Notes: generated by a model from the sequence alone, not told the origin. A stretch of 32,660 nucleotides of DNA from an uncultured Chryseobacterium sp. (GCA_913778505.1 CAJYWD010000041.1:1-32660); one strand, 5' to 3'; positions 1-8,422 are shown, numbered from the stretch's first letter. Translations and numbers: made by a program.

Positions 1-96
1 AAGGTAGCCCTTTTTTCCGCACACGCAAACTTTATGCAAAAATATTAAGCAAATGTTTGATAAATCCTCTGATTTACAGCGACATTATTTTTCATC

Positions 97-291
97 TTAT
101 GTTGGAAATCTTATCATATATGCCAACTGCCTGAACATGACCCAACGTCTCATGCGGTAGGGATAGTAGCGGATATCCTTTTCTGTGGCCCTGGCAAAAG
201 CAACGGCAGCCACAGAAAAGATAGAAGCGGATAGCCCGGTCACGGCTGACTGGAATGGCTTAAGCGCAGGAAGGAAGCCGGGAACCGCCAT
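97..291 (-). repeat. Interspersed hairpin repeat, family D copy 1
   Basis: A stem formed by 178-189 (CTTTTCTGTGGC) and its reverse complement 209-220, flanked on the minus strand by CTATCCGCT on one side and CCGCTACTATCC on the other. The element at 32473-32572 has the same flanks around a different stem. An open frame of 64 codons covers it, but that frame is simply the repeat read through, has no family resemblance, and I do not call it a gene. Positions 1-96 upstream hold nothing I recognise. Confidence 0.6.
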
Positions 292-306
292 AAGAAAGCC
301 GACTGA

Positions 307-1056
307 TTAAAATCTGTATCCAAATGATATTCCTGAACGCACGCCCAGCCAACCGGAGTCTAAATCAATGGTAGCGCCACGCTCATTGGTAGTCACCTTA
401 TAATCGAACAGGCTAATGTCAAGATCTTCGATATCTTTTCTTAGCTGGGTTTGCTCGGCTGCCGTAAGTGGTCTGCTGGTAGGCACCATACCGCTGATGG
501 TACCTGTTGCGCCGCCGTAGTGCCCGCCAATAAACCACACATCCAGAACCCAATTATCCTGACGACCCAGAAGCCACTGTGCACCAATCATGAGGCCAAC
601 ACTATTGGCATTGGTCTTTCCGGTGAAAGCAATCGGGATTTTTTCCCCAGAGTGTGCTGGATCTTCTGAGGTATAATTATAAGTAAGGTTGTCTATAATA
701 AAGTGGGAATACCTGTAATACGGCGAAAGATAAAATCCGTGACCATAGCCGCGGCCAAGATATACTCGGGGCTCCAGGGTAAAATTGTTGCCACTCATCT
801 TGATGTTGGAGATATCATCGTCCTTGATGTACTCATTGACCAAGGGTATCTTGCCAGAAGGAATGAAGCCATAGGACGCCTGGACTCCGAATCTTTTGGA
901 AATCGTGCGTTCGTAAGCAAACTGGAAATTCCGGAAGACAACGCCTGTGAGATTCATCTTGACAAGGTTTCTTTTTCCATCGTCTGAAGCGTTAGTCTGC
1001 TGAGACTTTGCTATCCCTGAGACGATAACCGCAAGAATGATCGTTAGTTTTTTCAT
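307..1056 (-). CDS. Outer-membrane beta-barrel protein (DUF3575-like)
   Basis: A 249-residue secreted protein with a Sec signal peptide at about 1-18 (MKKLTIILAVIVSGIAKSQ). It then has alternating aromatic and polar strands (RVYLGRGYGHGFYLSPYYRYSH, split over about 83-105) and ends in the terminal aromatic YRF usual for outer-membrane barrels. The first 20 residues resemble many flavobacterial DUF3575 or porin-like small barrels. I chose the ATG at 1056; an upstream TTG at 1074 would add MIKNEF and spoil the signal peptide. It is separated from the gene pair at 1116-3202 by about 60 bp and may be the last gene of that unit. Function unknown; the membrane location is inferred from the barrel-like pattern. 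Confidence 0.8.
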   Translation of the reverse strand: MKKLTIILAVIVSGIAKSQQTNASDDGKRNLVKMNLTGVVFRNFQFAYERTISKRFGVQASYGFIPSGKIPLVNEYIKDDDISNIKMSGNNFTLEPRVYLGRGYGHGFYLSPYYRYSHFIIDNLTYNYTSEDPAHSGEKIPIAFTGKTNANSVGLMIGAQWLLGRQDNWVLDVWFIGGHYGGATGTISGMVPTSRPLTAAEQTQLRKDIEDLDISLFDYKVTTNERGATIDLDSGWLGVRSGISFGYRF

Positions 1057-1115
1057 AAATTCATTTTTTATCAAATATAAATAATATCTGAATTGAATAC
1101 AATGATCAACTTATA

Positions 1116-1553
1116 TTACTGAGAGATCGCTAAAAAATACGATTTCAACTTGTCAATTTCCTGCCTGGTGACATTAGCCTCAGGATGATAGTTGATATAG
1201 GAAGGCAAAGGCATGGTACGGTTTTGCAGGCTTTGAATGGTTTTGTCGACAGCGTTTCTGCGGAGATCCTTATTGTATGTTCCCCATTCCGAAAAATTAA
1301 GATACTGCCGACCTTGATTCACATGATCTTTCACAGCCCAGGAAAGAGGTGCCACGTAGGCATATTTTGGATAAACGGTTTCATTGGAATGGCAATCGTA
1401 GCAGGCATTTTTCAGCAGCGTGCGGATATCTTGCGGCGTTCTGTAGATATCGACAAAATTCTCTTTGACATCTACAGGTTTATTTTCCCTGTCCACCGGA
1501 ATGAGTTGGATGGCAAGGAAAACGACGGCTATCCAACCAATGATTTTTTTCAA
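1116..1553 (-). CDS. Haem-binding domain protein (c-type CxxCH)
   Basis: A 145-residue protein with one N-terminal hydrophobic segment (about 3-19) acting as membrane anchor or signal, and a single CYDCH motif (C51, C54, H55) followed by SNETVYPKY. This matches the short flavobacterial haem-binding domain family found next to cytochrome and redox proteins. A likely role is electron transfer or haem sensing at the periplasmic face (family knowledge). I chose a TTG start at 1553: TTGA overlaps the TGA stop of the upstream Ig-like gene, which suggests translational coupling, and the following KKIIGWIAVVFLA is a normal signal or anchor. An ATG at 1604 would add 17 unlikely residues lying inside the upstream gene. 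Confidence 0.82.
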   Translation of the reverse strand: MKKIIGWIAVVFLAIQLIPVDRENKPVDVKENFVDIYRTPQDIRTLLKNACYDCHSNETVYPKYAYVAPLSWAVKDHVNQGRQYLNFSEWGTYNKDLRRNAVDKTIQSLQNRTMPLPSYINYHPEANVTRQEIDKLKSYFLAISQ

Positions 1554-3202
1554 TTGACAGGCTGTTCTTCTTTGGTTATATCCCAATTCTCGTTGATTTC
1601 CCACATCGGGCGGACGTTCACTTTGGTCATTCCTTCCTTATCTCCTGCTTTTTTATACAGATACACATCTTCCGACAAGGTTTCTGTCGAGAAATCGGCG
1701 CCATCCCAGAATCCATTGTCATTGTTATCTACCAGCATCCGGACTTTGTAACTTCCCGGCTTCAGGTTTTTGAATCTAACAACAGGTTCATTGGTATACT
1801 TCTGATACACCGGTTCATTTTTTTCGTTAAGCAGCTGAATCCAGAACTTGTGCGGAGGCGGATTAACAATATTGGCCGTAAAGCTGCCGAATTCCTCGGG
1901 CTTGGAGGCTTCAAAATCGAAGCGGACACTCTCACTGAGTCTGTTATAAAAAGAGAGGACGGTATTTTTCGGGACAGTCAGCTGGTATTTTTTACCAGGA
2001 GCAAAATTAGACCGGATAATCACCTGTGTAGAATCTGTCTCGGAGATTCTGGCTGTAAAATCCTGCGTAATGCTGTCCGAGACCAGTTTCCAGTTTTCCG
2101 GTTGGATCTTATCAATGATATAATTGGAAGAAAATTTAAAGTCTGTTTCGGGCGCCAGCTTATTAGTGAAGGGATTGGCCACGGTCATATCATCCTTCGC
2201 CGGTCTTTTGTAGAATACGGAAACGGTGTCCTGTTTGGAGCCGGTATTGTAAGAAAACCTGATATTTTCGCTTACGTTGGCTCCAATATTTTCCTTCTCG
2301 GCATCAAACCAGATGCGGACAGAATCTGATTTTGGGTGATGTGTCATTTTATAATCAGACGGTTTATCGCCTACGGTTTTTACGATGACTTTTTCCGGGT
2401 TCCCTTCGAAAGTCATCAGGACACCGCCTGTGTCGGGTGCAATCTCTTTGTAACGCACTTCCCTTTTGGACGTAAATGTACGGAGCTTAAGTCCTGAAAT
2501 GCTGCTCTGGAGATCGATCACATTTTTCTGAAATGCCACACTCTCTTTACCGGTATCGAAAATGGAGTTGCTGTTCTCATCATCAAACCCAATGATCCTG
2601 TATTTTCCCGGTGTGAGATAATTGAGCTCAAAATAGCCATCAGGATCTGCTTTGGTAATGTAGTAAGGTTTCTGGCGGTAATTCATTGTATCCTGAACCT
2701 GGTAAAGTCCAACCACAAGGTTGCGCTCCTTGCCTTCAGAATTTTTCTCGCTTCCCAATGCATCGCTAATGGTACCGCTGATGTACAGATCATCAATTTT
2801 ATCACCCGTTGAAAAGGCAAAGTTGAAATACGGGAGCGGATTGCTTTCGTTAAGATCCACCACAGAGTTTCCAAAATTAAAATTATAAGTGGTGTTGGCC
2901 TGCAGTGTATCTTTCCATTCTATCTGCAGATATTTATTGCCGATGGATGAAGGAATAATCTTGGTGTACTGAATGGGCGGCGATATGATGAGATTCTTAT
3001 TAATATCCTTGAGGGTAATATATTCATCGAAGTCGATTCTGAGTTTTTTGATGTCTCTCGGCACATTGACTCTGGACGTATCAATGTTGGAGCCTATCAT
3101 TTTCGGCGGAATGGTATCCTTGTTTCCGCCAACGGGCGAACCTACTCTGGCACAACTTACCAAAACCAACGCTGAAAAAAGCCAAAGAAAAAACTGCTTC
3201 AT
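1550..3202 (-). CDS. Ig-like (Big_5) domain lipoprotein
   Basis: A 550-residue lipoprotein: signal peptide with lipobox LVSC (C17), then an N-terminal bacterial Ig-like domain of the SbsA/Big_5 kind. The PPKMIGSNIDTSRVN start and the TLQANTTYNFNFGNSVVD stretch near 100-117 are characteristic. A carboxypeptidase-regulatory-like segment follows (YFELNYLTPGKYRIIGFDD, around 190-210), and a second one near 470-510 (LKPGSYKVRMLVDNNDNGFWD). Such proteins are common in Bacteroidetes, are surface or periplasmic, and have no defined function. Its stop overlaps the start of the haem-binding gene, so the two are probably coexpressed. A -7 box lies about 60 bp upstream. Confidence 0.85.
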   Translation of the reverse strand: MKQFFLWLFSALVLVSCARVGSPVGGNKDTIPPKMIGSNIDTSRVNVPRDIKKLRIDFDEYITLKDINKNLIISPPIQYTKIIPSSIGNKYLQIEWKDTLQANTTYNFNFGNSVVDLNESNPLPYFNFAFSTGDKIDDLYISGTISDALGSEKNSEGKERNLVVGLYQVQDTMNYRQKPYYITKADPDGYFELNYLTPGKYRIIGFDDENSNSIFDTGKESVAFQKNVIDLQSSISGLKLRTFTSKREVRYKEIAPDTGGVLMTFEGNPEKVIVKTVGDKPSDYKMTHHPKSDSVRIWFDAEKENIGANVSENIRFSYNTGSKQDTVSVFYKRPAKDDMTVANPFTNKLAPETDFKFSSNYIIDKIQPENWKLVSDSITQDFTARISETDSTQVIIRSNFAPGKKYQLTVPKNTVLSFYNRLSESVRFDFEASKPEEFGSFTANIVNPPPHKFWIQLLNEKNEPVYQKYTNEPVVRFKNLKPGSYKVRMLVDNNDNGFWDGADFSTETLSEDVYLYKKAGDKEGMTKVNVRPMWEINENWDITKEEQPVN

Positions 3203-3259
3203 TATGATGTAGAAATGTTAGAACTTGGATTTCGGGAATAATACCAAAATCTTAATGAG

Positions 3260-3267
3260 CAAAAATA
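3260..3267 (-). promoter_or_regulatory. Candidate -7 box for the 1550-3202 gene
   Basis: TATTTTTG on the minus strand fits the Bacteroidetes TAnnTTTG -7 element, 58 bp before the ATG at 3202. No well-placed -33 TTG was found, so this is tentative. Confidence 0.35.
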
Positions 3268-3324
3268 CGGAAAGTTTAGTAGAAAATAGTTTACACTGCT
3301 TCAAAGCAAGCCAATATTATCTTG

Positions 3325-3357
3325 AAACAAAAATGAGTTTTAAAACTAAAACTCATT
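3325..3357 (-). terminator. Rho-independent terminator after the GlmU-like gene
   Basis: A perfect 11-bp stem (AATGAGTTTTA, loop of four, TAAAACTCATT; 3332-3357) followed on the minus strand by TTTGTTTC. The stem overlaps the last codons and stop of the gene at 3346-4506. Confidence 0.65.
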
Positions 3358-4506
3358 ATAAATATACTTCAACATTTCTTTGTCTTCTTCTGTAATGGCG
3401 ATTTTACGGCGCTCCATAGCTTTTTCTGCCACTTCATAGGACTTCTCCAACTTGAATTTCTCATCGCCTTTCATCCCGCCCCAGGAAAAATTCTCCACCA
3501 AGTTCGGAGGAAAGCCGGATTTGAAAATATTTGCTGCCACGCCAACAACGGTACCTGTGTTCAATTGCGTATTGATGGCCGTTTTAGAATGATCTCCCAT
3601 GATCAACCCGCAAAACTGCAGACCTGTGTCCAGGAATCTTTTCTTTCTGTAGTTCCAGAGTTTGACGGATGCGTAATTATTTTTAAGATTGGAAGAATTG
3701 GTATCTGCGCCCAGATTGCACCATTCGCCGATCACGGAATTGCCAACAAATCCATCGTGGCCTTTATTAGAATAGCCAAAAATCACAATGTTATTGACTT
3801 CTCCACCCACTTTTGACGACGGACCAATCGTAGTTCCGCCGTAGACTTTGGTTCCGAGATTGATTTTAGAATCTTCACAAAGTGCCAATGAACCTCGGAT
3901 ATGCGAACCCTCCATAATCTCAGCATTTTTTCCAATGTAGATTTTTCCTGTTTTGCAATTCAGTGTAGAAAACTCAACGGATGCGCCCTCCTCAATAAAA
4001 AGATTTTCACTCTCACCAATAAACCCGTTCGTGGAGGATAACTCCTGCGAAGTTCTGCCCTCTGTCAATAATTTAAAATCAAACTCGATGGCCCGGTCGT
4101 TGTAAGAGAAAATATCGGTCGGCTTCTCGATGAATAGCAATTCCTCATGAATATCTGTCATTTTACTGATCTGATTCAGGGAGAAGTTTTCCATATTGAT
4201 ATTGGCCACCAAAACTTCATTATCATAAACCAATGCTTCGCCAGGCTGAAGATCTTTGATCTGCTTCAGGATCTCACGGGAAGGAAAAAAATTGGGAACA
4301 ATAAATAAACTTTGCTTAGGCTCAGGCTTTCTGAATTTGGGCTGAAGGTAATCTTCCGTAACGTAGCGCACCTCACTAATTTCCAGCAGCTTCTGCCAGC
4401 GCTCTGCGAAGGTCAGAATTCCCATACGCATCTCTGCCACAGGTCTGGTGAAGGTAAGCGGGAGAAAATCTTCCCAATATTGTGCGTCTGAAAATACGAG
4501 TTGCAT
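3346..4506 (-). CDS. GlmU-family sugar nucleotidyltransferase/acetyltransferase-like protein
   Basis: A 386-residue protein of the 'alternative bacterial GlmU' type found across Bacteroidetes. The N-terminal half (about 1-150) is a shortened nucleotidyltransferase-like domain starting MQLVFSDAQYWEDFLPLTFT and including RPVAEMRMGI. The C-terminal half (about 165-345) is a left-handed beta-helix with hexapeptide-like repeats (GKIYIGKNAEIMEGSHIRG; KVYGGTTIGPSSKVGGE; NSVIGEWCNLGADTNSSNL). By family it is proposed to make UDP-N-acetylglucosamine for cell wall synthesis; the substrate is not shown by the sequence. The classical pyrophosphorylase signature (LAAGxGTRM) is absent, as is normal for this type. 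The start is the ATG at 4506, right against a 14-bp tandem array. Confidence 0.85.
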   Translation of the reverse strand: MQLVFSDAQYWEDFLPLTFTRPVAEMRMGILTFAERWQKLLEISEVRYVTEDYLQPKFRKPEPKQSLFIVPNFFPSREILKQIKDLQPGEALVYDNEVLVANINMENFSLNQISKMTDIHEELLFIEKPTDIFSYNDRAIEFDFKLLTEGRTSQELSSTNGFIGESENLFIEEGASVEFSTLNCKTGKIYIGKNAEIMEGSHIRGSLALCEDSKINLGTKVYGGTTIGPSSKVGGEVNNIVIFGYSNKGHDGFVGNSVIGEWCNLGADTNSSNLKNNYASVKLWNYRKKRFLDTGLQFCGLIMGDHSKTAINTQLNTGTVVGVAANIFKSGFPPNLVENFSWGGMKGDEKFKLEKSYEVAEKAMERRKIAITEEDKEMLKYIYNEF

Positions 4507-4510
4507 AGTT

Positions 4511-4594
4511 GGTTGATAGTTGTTGGTTGATAGTTGTTGTATAATAGTTGTCGGTTGATAGTTGTTGGTTGATAGTTGTCGGTTGATAGTTGTC
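4511..4594. repeat. Six-copy 14-bp tandem repeat
   Basis: Six head-to-tail 14-bp units of GGTTGATAGTTGTY (4511, 4525, 4539, 4553, 4567, 4581). Only the third unit is degenerate (GTATAATAGTTGTC). The array lies 5 bp upstream of the GlmU-like start, in its leader or promoter region, and reads as (R)ACAACTATCAACC on the coding strand. Confidence 0.95.
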
Positions 4595-4620
4595 GGAATA
4601 ATTCGAGTTGTACAAAAATA

Positions 4621-4654
4621 ATAAAAAAACCTCCCGGAAATTTCGAAAGGTTTT
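4621..4654 (-). terminator. Terminator of rpmE2
   Basis: On the minus strand AAAACCT pairs with AGGTTTT (4626-4632 and 4648-4654), and the stem runs into seven T residues. It lies 24 bp past the rpmE2 stop. Confidence 0.7.
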
Positions 4655-4677
4655 AATATTTTAAAATTAGACTAAGA

Positions 4678-4929
4678 TTACTTAGCGAATTTTTTGTACT
4701 TGTTCATAAATTTGTCTACTCTACCAGCAGTATCTACCAACTTAGTTTTACCAGTGTAGAACGGGTGAGATGTAGAAGAGATCTCCATTTTGATCAATGG
4801 ATACTCAGTTCCTTCATACTCGATAGTATCTTTAGTATCAGCTGTAGATTTGCAAAGGAACATTTCGTCGTTACTCATATCTTTGAAAACTACCAATCTA
4901 TAATTTTCTGGGTGTATGCCTTGTTTCAT
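4678..4929 (-). CDS. rpmE2: 50S ribosomal protein L31 type B
   Basis: An 83-residue protein beginning [19 protein letters not shown] and containing [20 protein letters not shown] near 51-70, the standard signature of L31 type B. It lacks the CxxC pairs of the zinc-binding (C+) type A form, as expected for type B. Length matches the family (about 80-90). It is a monocistronic gene with its own promoter (5051-5080), a leader of about 115 nt and a terminator at 4621-4654. Role: a small protein bridging the ribosomal subunits. Confidence 0.97.
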   Translation of the reverse strand: MKQGIHPENYRLVVFKDMSNDEMFLCKSTADTKDTIEYEGTEYPLIKMEISSTSHPFYTGKTKLVDTAGRVDKFMNKYKKFAK

Positions 4930-5044
4930 TTGGAACTATTTTTATTTTTTTTATTGACCAATGGAACCTTTCGGTTTCAATGTTCGGAAATTTTAATATT
5001 TGTTACGTGAGCTTTGGAGGTAATGGCTCCTGACTCTGGTTTTG
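4930..5044 (-). promoter_or_regulatory. Long 5' leader of rpmE2
   Basis: About 115 nt separate the predicted transcription start from the rpmE2 ATG. On the minus strand the leader contains GGAGCCATTACCTCC and GAAACCGAAAGGTTCC, each able to form a short hairpin. L31 autoregulatory leaders are known in other phyla; a similar role here is inference only. Confidence 0.4.
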
Positions 5045-5050
5045 AGGATG

Positions 5051-5080
5051 CAAAAATATAAAAAGTTTTTTATTTTACAA
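5051..5080 (-). promoter_or_regulatory. Bacteroidetes-type promoter of rpmE2
   Basis: Minus-strand TTG (5078-5080), 19-nt spacer, TATTTTTG (5051-5058): an exact match to the TTG/TAnnTTTG consensus of flavobacterial housekeeping promoters. Confidence 0.75.
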
Positions 5081-5216
5081 ACATTTGTTATTAAATTTTG
5101 AATCTTGTATTTACCTGGATTGAATTATCACAAATTCATCAATAAAAAAATATTTTTATTGCACTTATAAAATTCTTTCAATATTTTTATACCCAAACTA
5201 AATTATACAATAACTG

Positions 5217-5975
5217 ATGGCAACATTAACTTATGAGAATTATACTTCTGCAATAAAAACCTGGGCAGAGGTAAAATCCAATTACTCTGAAATACAACAG
5301 GTTATATCACCGGAACAGGTTTTTATACTGACTCGTGAACAAATCGAATGGCTCGATAAGGAGAATGAAGAAGAAACCTATTTCCGAGCAGACATTGGTG
5401 TTTGGGAAAGCCAGCTGATTCTTATTCTGACACCGAGAACTTCTGCAGGAGATGTTAAAACACTGGAAAACTATGAATTTGCTCCCCTCGAATTTCTGCA
5501 AAGTGATCTCACTCTGGAACAAACAAAAACATACACTGTTACCAGCACTTATACGCTCACTAAAGACCTCAGCAAAGGCAAAGAAGATTCTGATATTGAT
5601 TTTCCCCTCATGAATGCGCCTGAGACAGGACAGATAAAAGCGGTAGATGAAATAGAATCCTGGAAAGCCAACGCAATGGATTACCTGCAGCACGAGTCCT
5701 TAGAATTTGAAGGAAAGCGAATCTTCCAGAGTTTCTTTATCCCGAAAGCAGACCTGCTGCACAACAAAGAAACGATACAGGAAGTGGTCTGTGTCTTTGG
5801 ATTTAAGTTTTCTTTGGTGTATCAAAGACTTTTGGCCACCTTAATCCTCATCAGCAACGGAACAGGTGCAAAAATTGGTGCGCCGGGCGCTGTATATGCT
5901 GTTCAGGCAAATCCGAATAATACTTATGACTGGACGAAACCCGAACCTCCGTATCAACCATCTACAAAGCCTTAA
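5217..5975 (+). CDS. Hypothetical protein (252 aa)
   Basis: An intact 252-residue soluble protein that I do not recognise. It has no signal peptide or membrane segment. It is acidic overall (ISPEQVFILTREQIEWLDKE, about 31-50; DNA codes for many E and D), and the C-terminal 30 residues are proline-rich (YDWTKPEPPYQPSTKP). The middle (SWKANAMDYLQHESLEFEGK, about 148-167) looks helical. It is the first gene of a plus-strand run (5217, 5979, 6608, 7336), with only 3 bp to the next start, so it is probably cotranscribed with the two-component genes. The preceding intergenic region (5081-5216) is very AT-rich and holds no clear promoter consensus. Confidence 0.8.
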   Translation: MATLTYENYTSAIKTWAEVKSNYSEIQQVISPEQVFILTREQIEWLDKENEEETYFRADIGVWESQLILILTPRTSAGDVKTLENYEFAPLEFLQSDLTLEQTKTYTVTSTYTLTKDLSKGKEDSDIDFPLMNAPETGQIKAVDEIESWKANAMDYLQHESLEFEGKRIFQSFFIPKADLLHNKETIQEVVCVFGFKFSLVYQRLLATLILISNGTGAKIGAPGAVYAVQANPNNTYDWTKPEPPYQPSTKP

Positions 5976-5978
5976 TCC

Positions 5979-6587
5979 TTGGAACAATTTTTCAAAATTT
6001 CGGGAACTTTAGCAGATGTCTTTATGGGCATAGCTCTTACTATAGCAGTAATAAAATTCAATTTATTCAACAAAAAGGAAAAGTGGTATATTTATTATGC
6101 CATTTTTGTTTTTTGTGTAGAAATATTGCTATTCTTTAAATTAAAATGGAAAAATGAACTTTTGTATCCTATTTACATTGCTGGAGAATTTTTCTTACTA
6201 ACCGGTGTTTATATAAAGAAATTAAACTTTAAGAATTATTATTTTCTTTTAAGCGGCATAGTAAGTTTAGCCATTTTAACATACAGTCAATTATTTGATT
6301 TTCCTCAAAATGATTACTCAAAAGCAATATCTAATATAATCATAGTCACTTTTATTTCATATTCTTTGCTTCAAGAAATTAAAATTTCTAAGAAGAAAGA
6401 TGATTTCCTGTTAATCGATATTATCGCCTTCTTATACTATCTAGTAAGTATTTTTATATTTATTTTAAAACAGCAACTTTTAAAATTTGACCATTCTCAT
6501 TTTTATATTTTCTGGATAATCAATAATACTTTGACAGCCGTCTTTTACTTTACATTCTTATACACTTTTTTAAAATTAAAGAAATAA
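5979..6587 (+). CDS. Small integral membrane protein upstream of a histidine kinase
   Basis: About 202 residues with roughly six to seven hydrophobic segments (for example FMGIALTIAVIKF at 15-27, YAIFVFCVEILLFF, NIIIVTFISYSLL and FWIINNTLTAVFYFTFLYTF). No soluble domain is visible. The best start is a TTG 3 bp after the previous stop; the first ATG is in the first membrane segment. Base composition is markedly more AT-rich than its neighbours on both sides. Proteins of this kind often sit before HisKA_3 kinases in Chryseobacterium-like genomes. A role as membrane partner or sensor of the kinase at 6608 is inferred from position. Confidence 0.75.
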   Translation: MEQFFKISGTLADVFMGIALTIAVIKFNLFNKKEKWYIYYAIFVFCVEILLFFKLKWKNELLYPIYIAGEFFLLTGVYIKKLNFKNYYFLLSGIVSLAILTYSQLFDFPQNDYSKAISNIIIVTFISYSLLQEIKISKKKDDFLLIDIIAFLYYLVSIFIFILKQQLLKFDHSHFYIFWIINNTLTAVFYFTFLYTFLKLKK

Positions 6588-6607
6588 AGATCAATATCAT
6601 TTTTGTT

Positions 6608-7339
6608 GTGCTGCTGATTCTCGTTTTGATTATCATCATCACGTTTATTCTGGTAGCTTACCGGAGTTTCATCAGCCGTATCCTGAAGGAAAAGGATATC
6701 CAGTTTCAGGCAGAGCTGGATCACCAGCTGGAACTGACGGTGGAAAATATCAAAGGACAGGAAGATGAGCGCAAGCGCGTTGCCATTGCCGTGCACGATG
6801 ATATTGGCAACCGTCTCAACATTCTGGCGCTTTGGCTCAATAATCTTGACCCCGAGAATCAGGAAGCCTCAAAAAAAGTAATTAATAATCAGATTACGGA
6901 ACTGATAGATTCTACAAGAAATATTTCACACTCGCTTTATCCGGTTAATCTGGAGAAGCTAGGTCTCGTTCTTTATCTGCAGGAGTTGGTAACCAACCTC
7001 TCGTACAAAATCAATGTAGAACTGGATATCAAAGCTGGTTATACAAAAAAAGACACCTTTACAGAAGTTCAGATTTACAGAGTCATTCAGGAATTTACGT
7101 CCAATGTGATCAAGCATTCTACAGCCGATGAAGTCAGGGTTTATATTCGCAAATACACCCACCATCTTACCGTAATTCTTTCTGATAATGGTCAGGGTTT
7201 TGATGAGAAAACAGCAGCCAAAGGCATGGGCCTCAAAAACATAGAAGCAAGAGCCATTTCCGTACAAGCCATCTTCAAATGGAAAAATAAAGCCGGCAGA
7301 GGCAGCCGTTTAATAATCAATATTCCCCATCCGTTATGA
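6608..7339 (+). CDS. Sensor histidine kinase (HisKA_3/HATPase)
   Basis: A 243-residue NarX/DesK-type kinase. It has one N-terminal membrane segment (about 2-17), a short coiled linker, and the dimerisation/phosphoacceptor region ERKRVAIAVHDDIGNRLN with H63. The ATPase domain has an N-box (EFTSNVIKH, 162-170), a G1 box (DNGQGFD, 193-199) and a G2 box (GMGLKNI, 206-212). It lacks any periplasmic sensor, so the signal may come through the membrane protein encoded just upstream. The GTG at 6608 is the only reasonable start; the frame is open further upstream but has no ATG, GTG or TTG there. It overlaps the response regulator by 4 bp (ATGA). Confidence 0.92.
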   Translation: MLLILVLIIIITFILVAYRSFISRILKEKDIQFQAELDHQLELTVENIKGQEDERKRVAIAVHDDIGNRLNILALWLNNLDPENQEASKKVINNQITELIDSTRNISHSLYPVNLEKLGLVLYLQELVTNLSYKINVELDIKAGYTKKDTFTEVQIYRVIQEFTSNVIKHSTADEVRVYIRKYTHHLTVILSDNGQGFDEKTAAKGMGLKNIEARAISVQAIFKWKNKAGRGSRLIINIPHPL

Positions 7340-8019
7340 CAAACGACATCATTAAACTTGTTCTGGTAGATGATGAACAACTAATCCTGGAAGGCATCAG
7401 AATGCTGATCTCTACCAATGATCGTATCCAGGTGCAATTTTTAGCTACCAGCGGTCCGGAAATTCTGGATCATCTGGAAAAACTGAGCGAAGCGGATTTT
7501 CCGGATATCGCTATGGTGGACGTCCAGATGAAACCGATGGATGGCTTCGAGCTGGTGGAAATCTTGAAGAAAACCTATCCTAATCTCAAGATTATCATCC
7601 TTTCTTCTCACTACAAAAGCAGCGTGCTGGGCTATATGATCAAGCTCGGAGTTTCGGCGTTTCTGCCAAAAAACTCCAGTAAATCCGTTTTTATCGAGGC
7701 TATTGAAGCGGTGCACAGGAATGGCATGTATTTCACCCGGGAAGATCACCAGATGCTCAGCAGCTACCTCAACTCGCCCAACCGTAAAAAATCACTTTTT
7801 GACAATGAAGAAACGCTCACCAGCAGGGAGATTGATGTAGTAAAACTGATCTGCCAGGAAAAGACGAACCAGGAAATTGCGGAAGTTCTTTTCCTGAGTC
7901 CGCGCACGGTGGAAAGTCACCGCCAGAGGATCCTCGACAAAATTGGCGCAAAAAATACGGTTGGCCTAGTGATCTATGCCATCATTAATGACATCTATTC
8001 GCCGCAAGTCAAACTGTAA
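7336..8019 (+). CDS. LuxR/NarL-family response regulator
   Basis: A 227-residue two-domain regulator. The receiver domain (1-125) has the acidic pair D12-D13, phosphoacceptor D62 in VDVQM and the conserved lysine in FLPKNSSK. The C-terminal LuxR helix-turn-helix (about 156-215) is LTSREIDVVKLICQEKTNQE followed by IAEVLFLSPRTVESHRQRI. The ATG overlaps the kinase stop, making the two a translationally coupled pair. The two copies of TCCGTATTT(C/A)TAC just downstream (8022, 8471) are candidate binding sites (inference). Confidence 0.95.
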   Translation: MTNDIIKLVLVDDEQLILEGIRMLISTNDRIQVQFLATSGPEILDHLEKLSEADFPDIAMVDVQMKPMDGFELVEILKKTYPNLKIIILSSHYKSSVLGYMIKLGVSAFLPKNSSKSVFIEAIEAVHRNGMYFTREDHQMLSSYLNSPNRKKSLFDNEETLTSREIDVVKLICQEKTNQEIAEVLFLSPRTVESHRQRILDKIGAKNTVGLVIYAIINDIYSPQVKL

Positions 8020-8021
8020 AA

Positions 8022-8034
8022 TCCGTATTTCTAC
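8022..8034 (+). promoter_or_regulatory. Candidate regulator site, copy 1
   Basis: TCCGTATTTCTAC lies 2 bp after the response-regulator stop and upstream of the small gene at 8096. It matches the site at 8471-8483 at 12 of 13 positions. Confidence 0.3.
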
Positions 8035-8095
8035 GCTAACACTGTTTCCCCGAATATTGTTTCTTTGAACTATAGAAATATGAACATCCTGAGAC

Positions 8096-8422
8096 ATGTG
8101 TTATTCCATTGAGATCATTAACAGAACGGAACATACCATAAAGGGCGAAATCTCACACATGAAGCTGTTCAGCCCGGCTCACTATTATTTTATGAGACCT
8201 AATTCACGCTGGAAACTCGAGAAGAAAAAATTGTGGCCGCTGCTGCGGGTATCAGCTACAGTCCGAACATCACAGGGTATTTTTAAAGCCAAGCCATGCA
8301 CCAGCATGATCTTTCGGCATACTATTTTCGAAGTTGTCTGTACAGGACGTAACAGCTTTATGGTAATCCGTCTAAACCAAAGTGAGTGTTCTGAAACTTC
8401 CTCGCTTTCTGAATCAGACTAA
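8096..8422 (+). CDS. Hypothetical small protein (108 aa)
   Basis: A 108-residue ORF that I do not recognise. It begins MCYSIEIINRTEHTIKGEIS and ends in a serine-rich acidic tail (SECSETSSLSESD). It has no signal peptide or membrane segment and is basic in the middle (RPNSRWKLEKKKLW). It follows the response regulator by 76 bp on the same strand and has no competing frame. Codon use resembles the neighbouring genes. It could be a target of the two-component pair or a non-conserved ORF; I favour a real but uncharacterised gene. Confidence 0.5.
   Translation: MCYSIEIINRTEHTIKGEISHMKLFSPAHYYFMRPNSRWKLEKKKLWPLLRVSATVRTSQGIFKAKPCTSMIFRHTIFEVVCTGRNSFMVIRLNQSECSETSSLSESD

Noticed and set aside
97-291. 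64-codon open frame on the minus strand
   Set aside because: It is the family D repeat read through; the stem-loop is in the frame and no protein family is recognisable.
4511-4594. Possible CRISPR array
   Set aside because: The units are 14 bp, head to tail without spacers, with no cas genes.
4376-4615. 79-codon minus-strand frame rich in tyrosine, asparagine and threonine
   Set aside because: It reads the 14-bp tandem array in one frame and then overlaps the GlmU-like gene out of frame.
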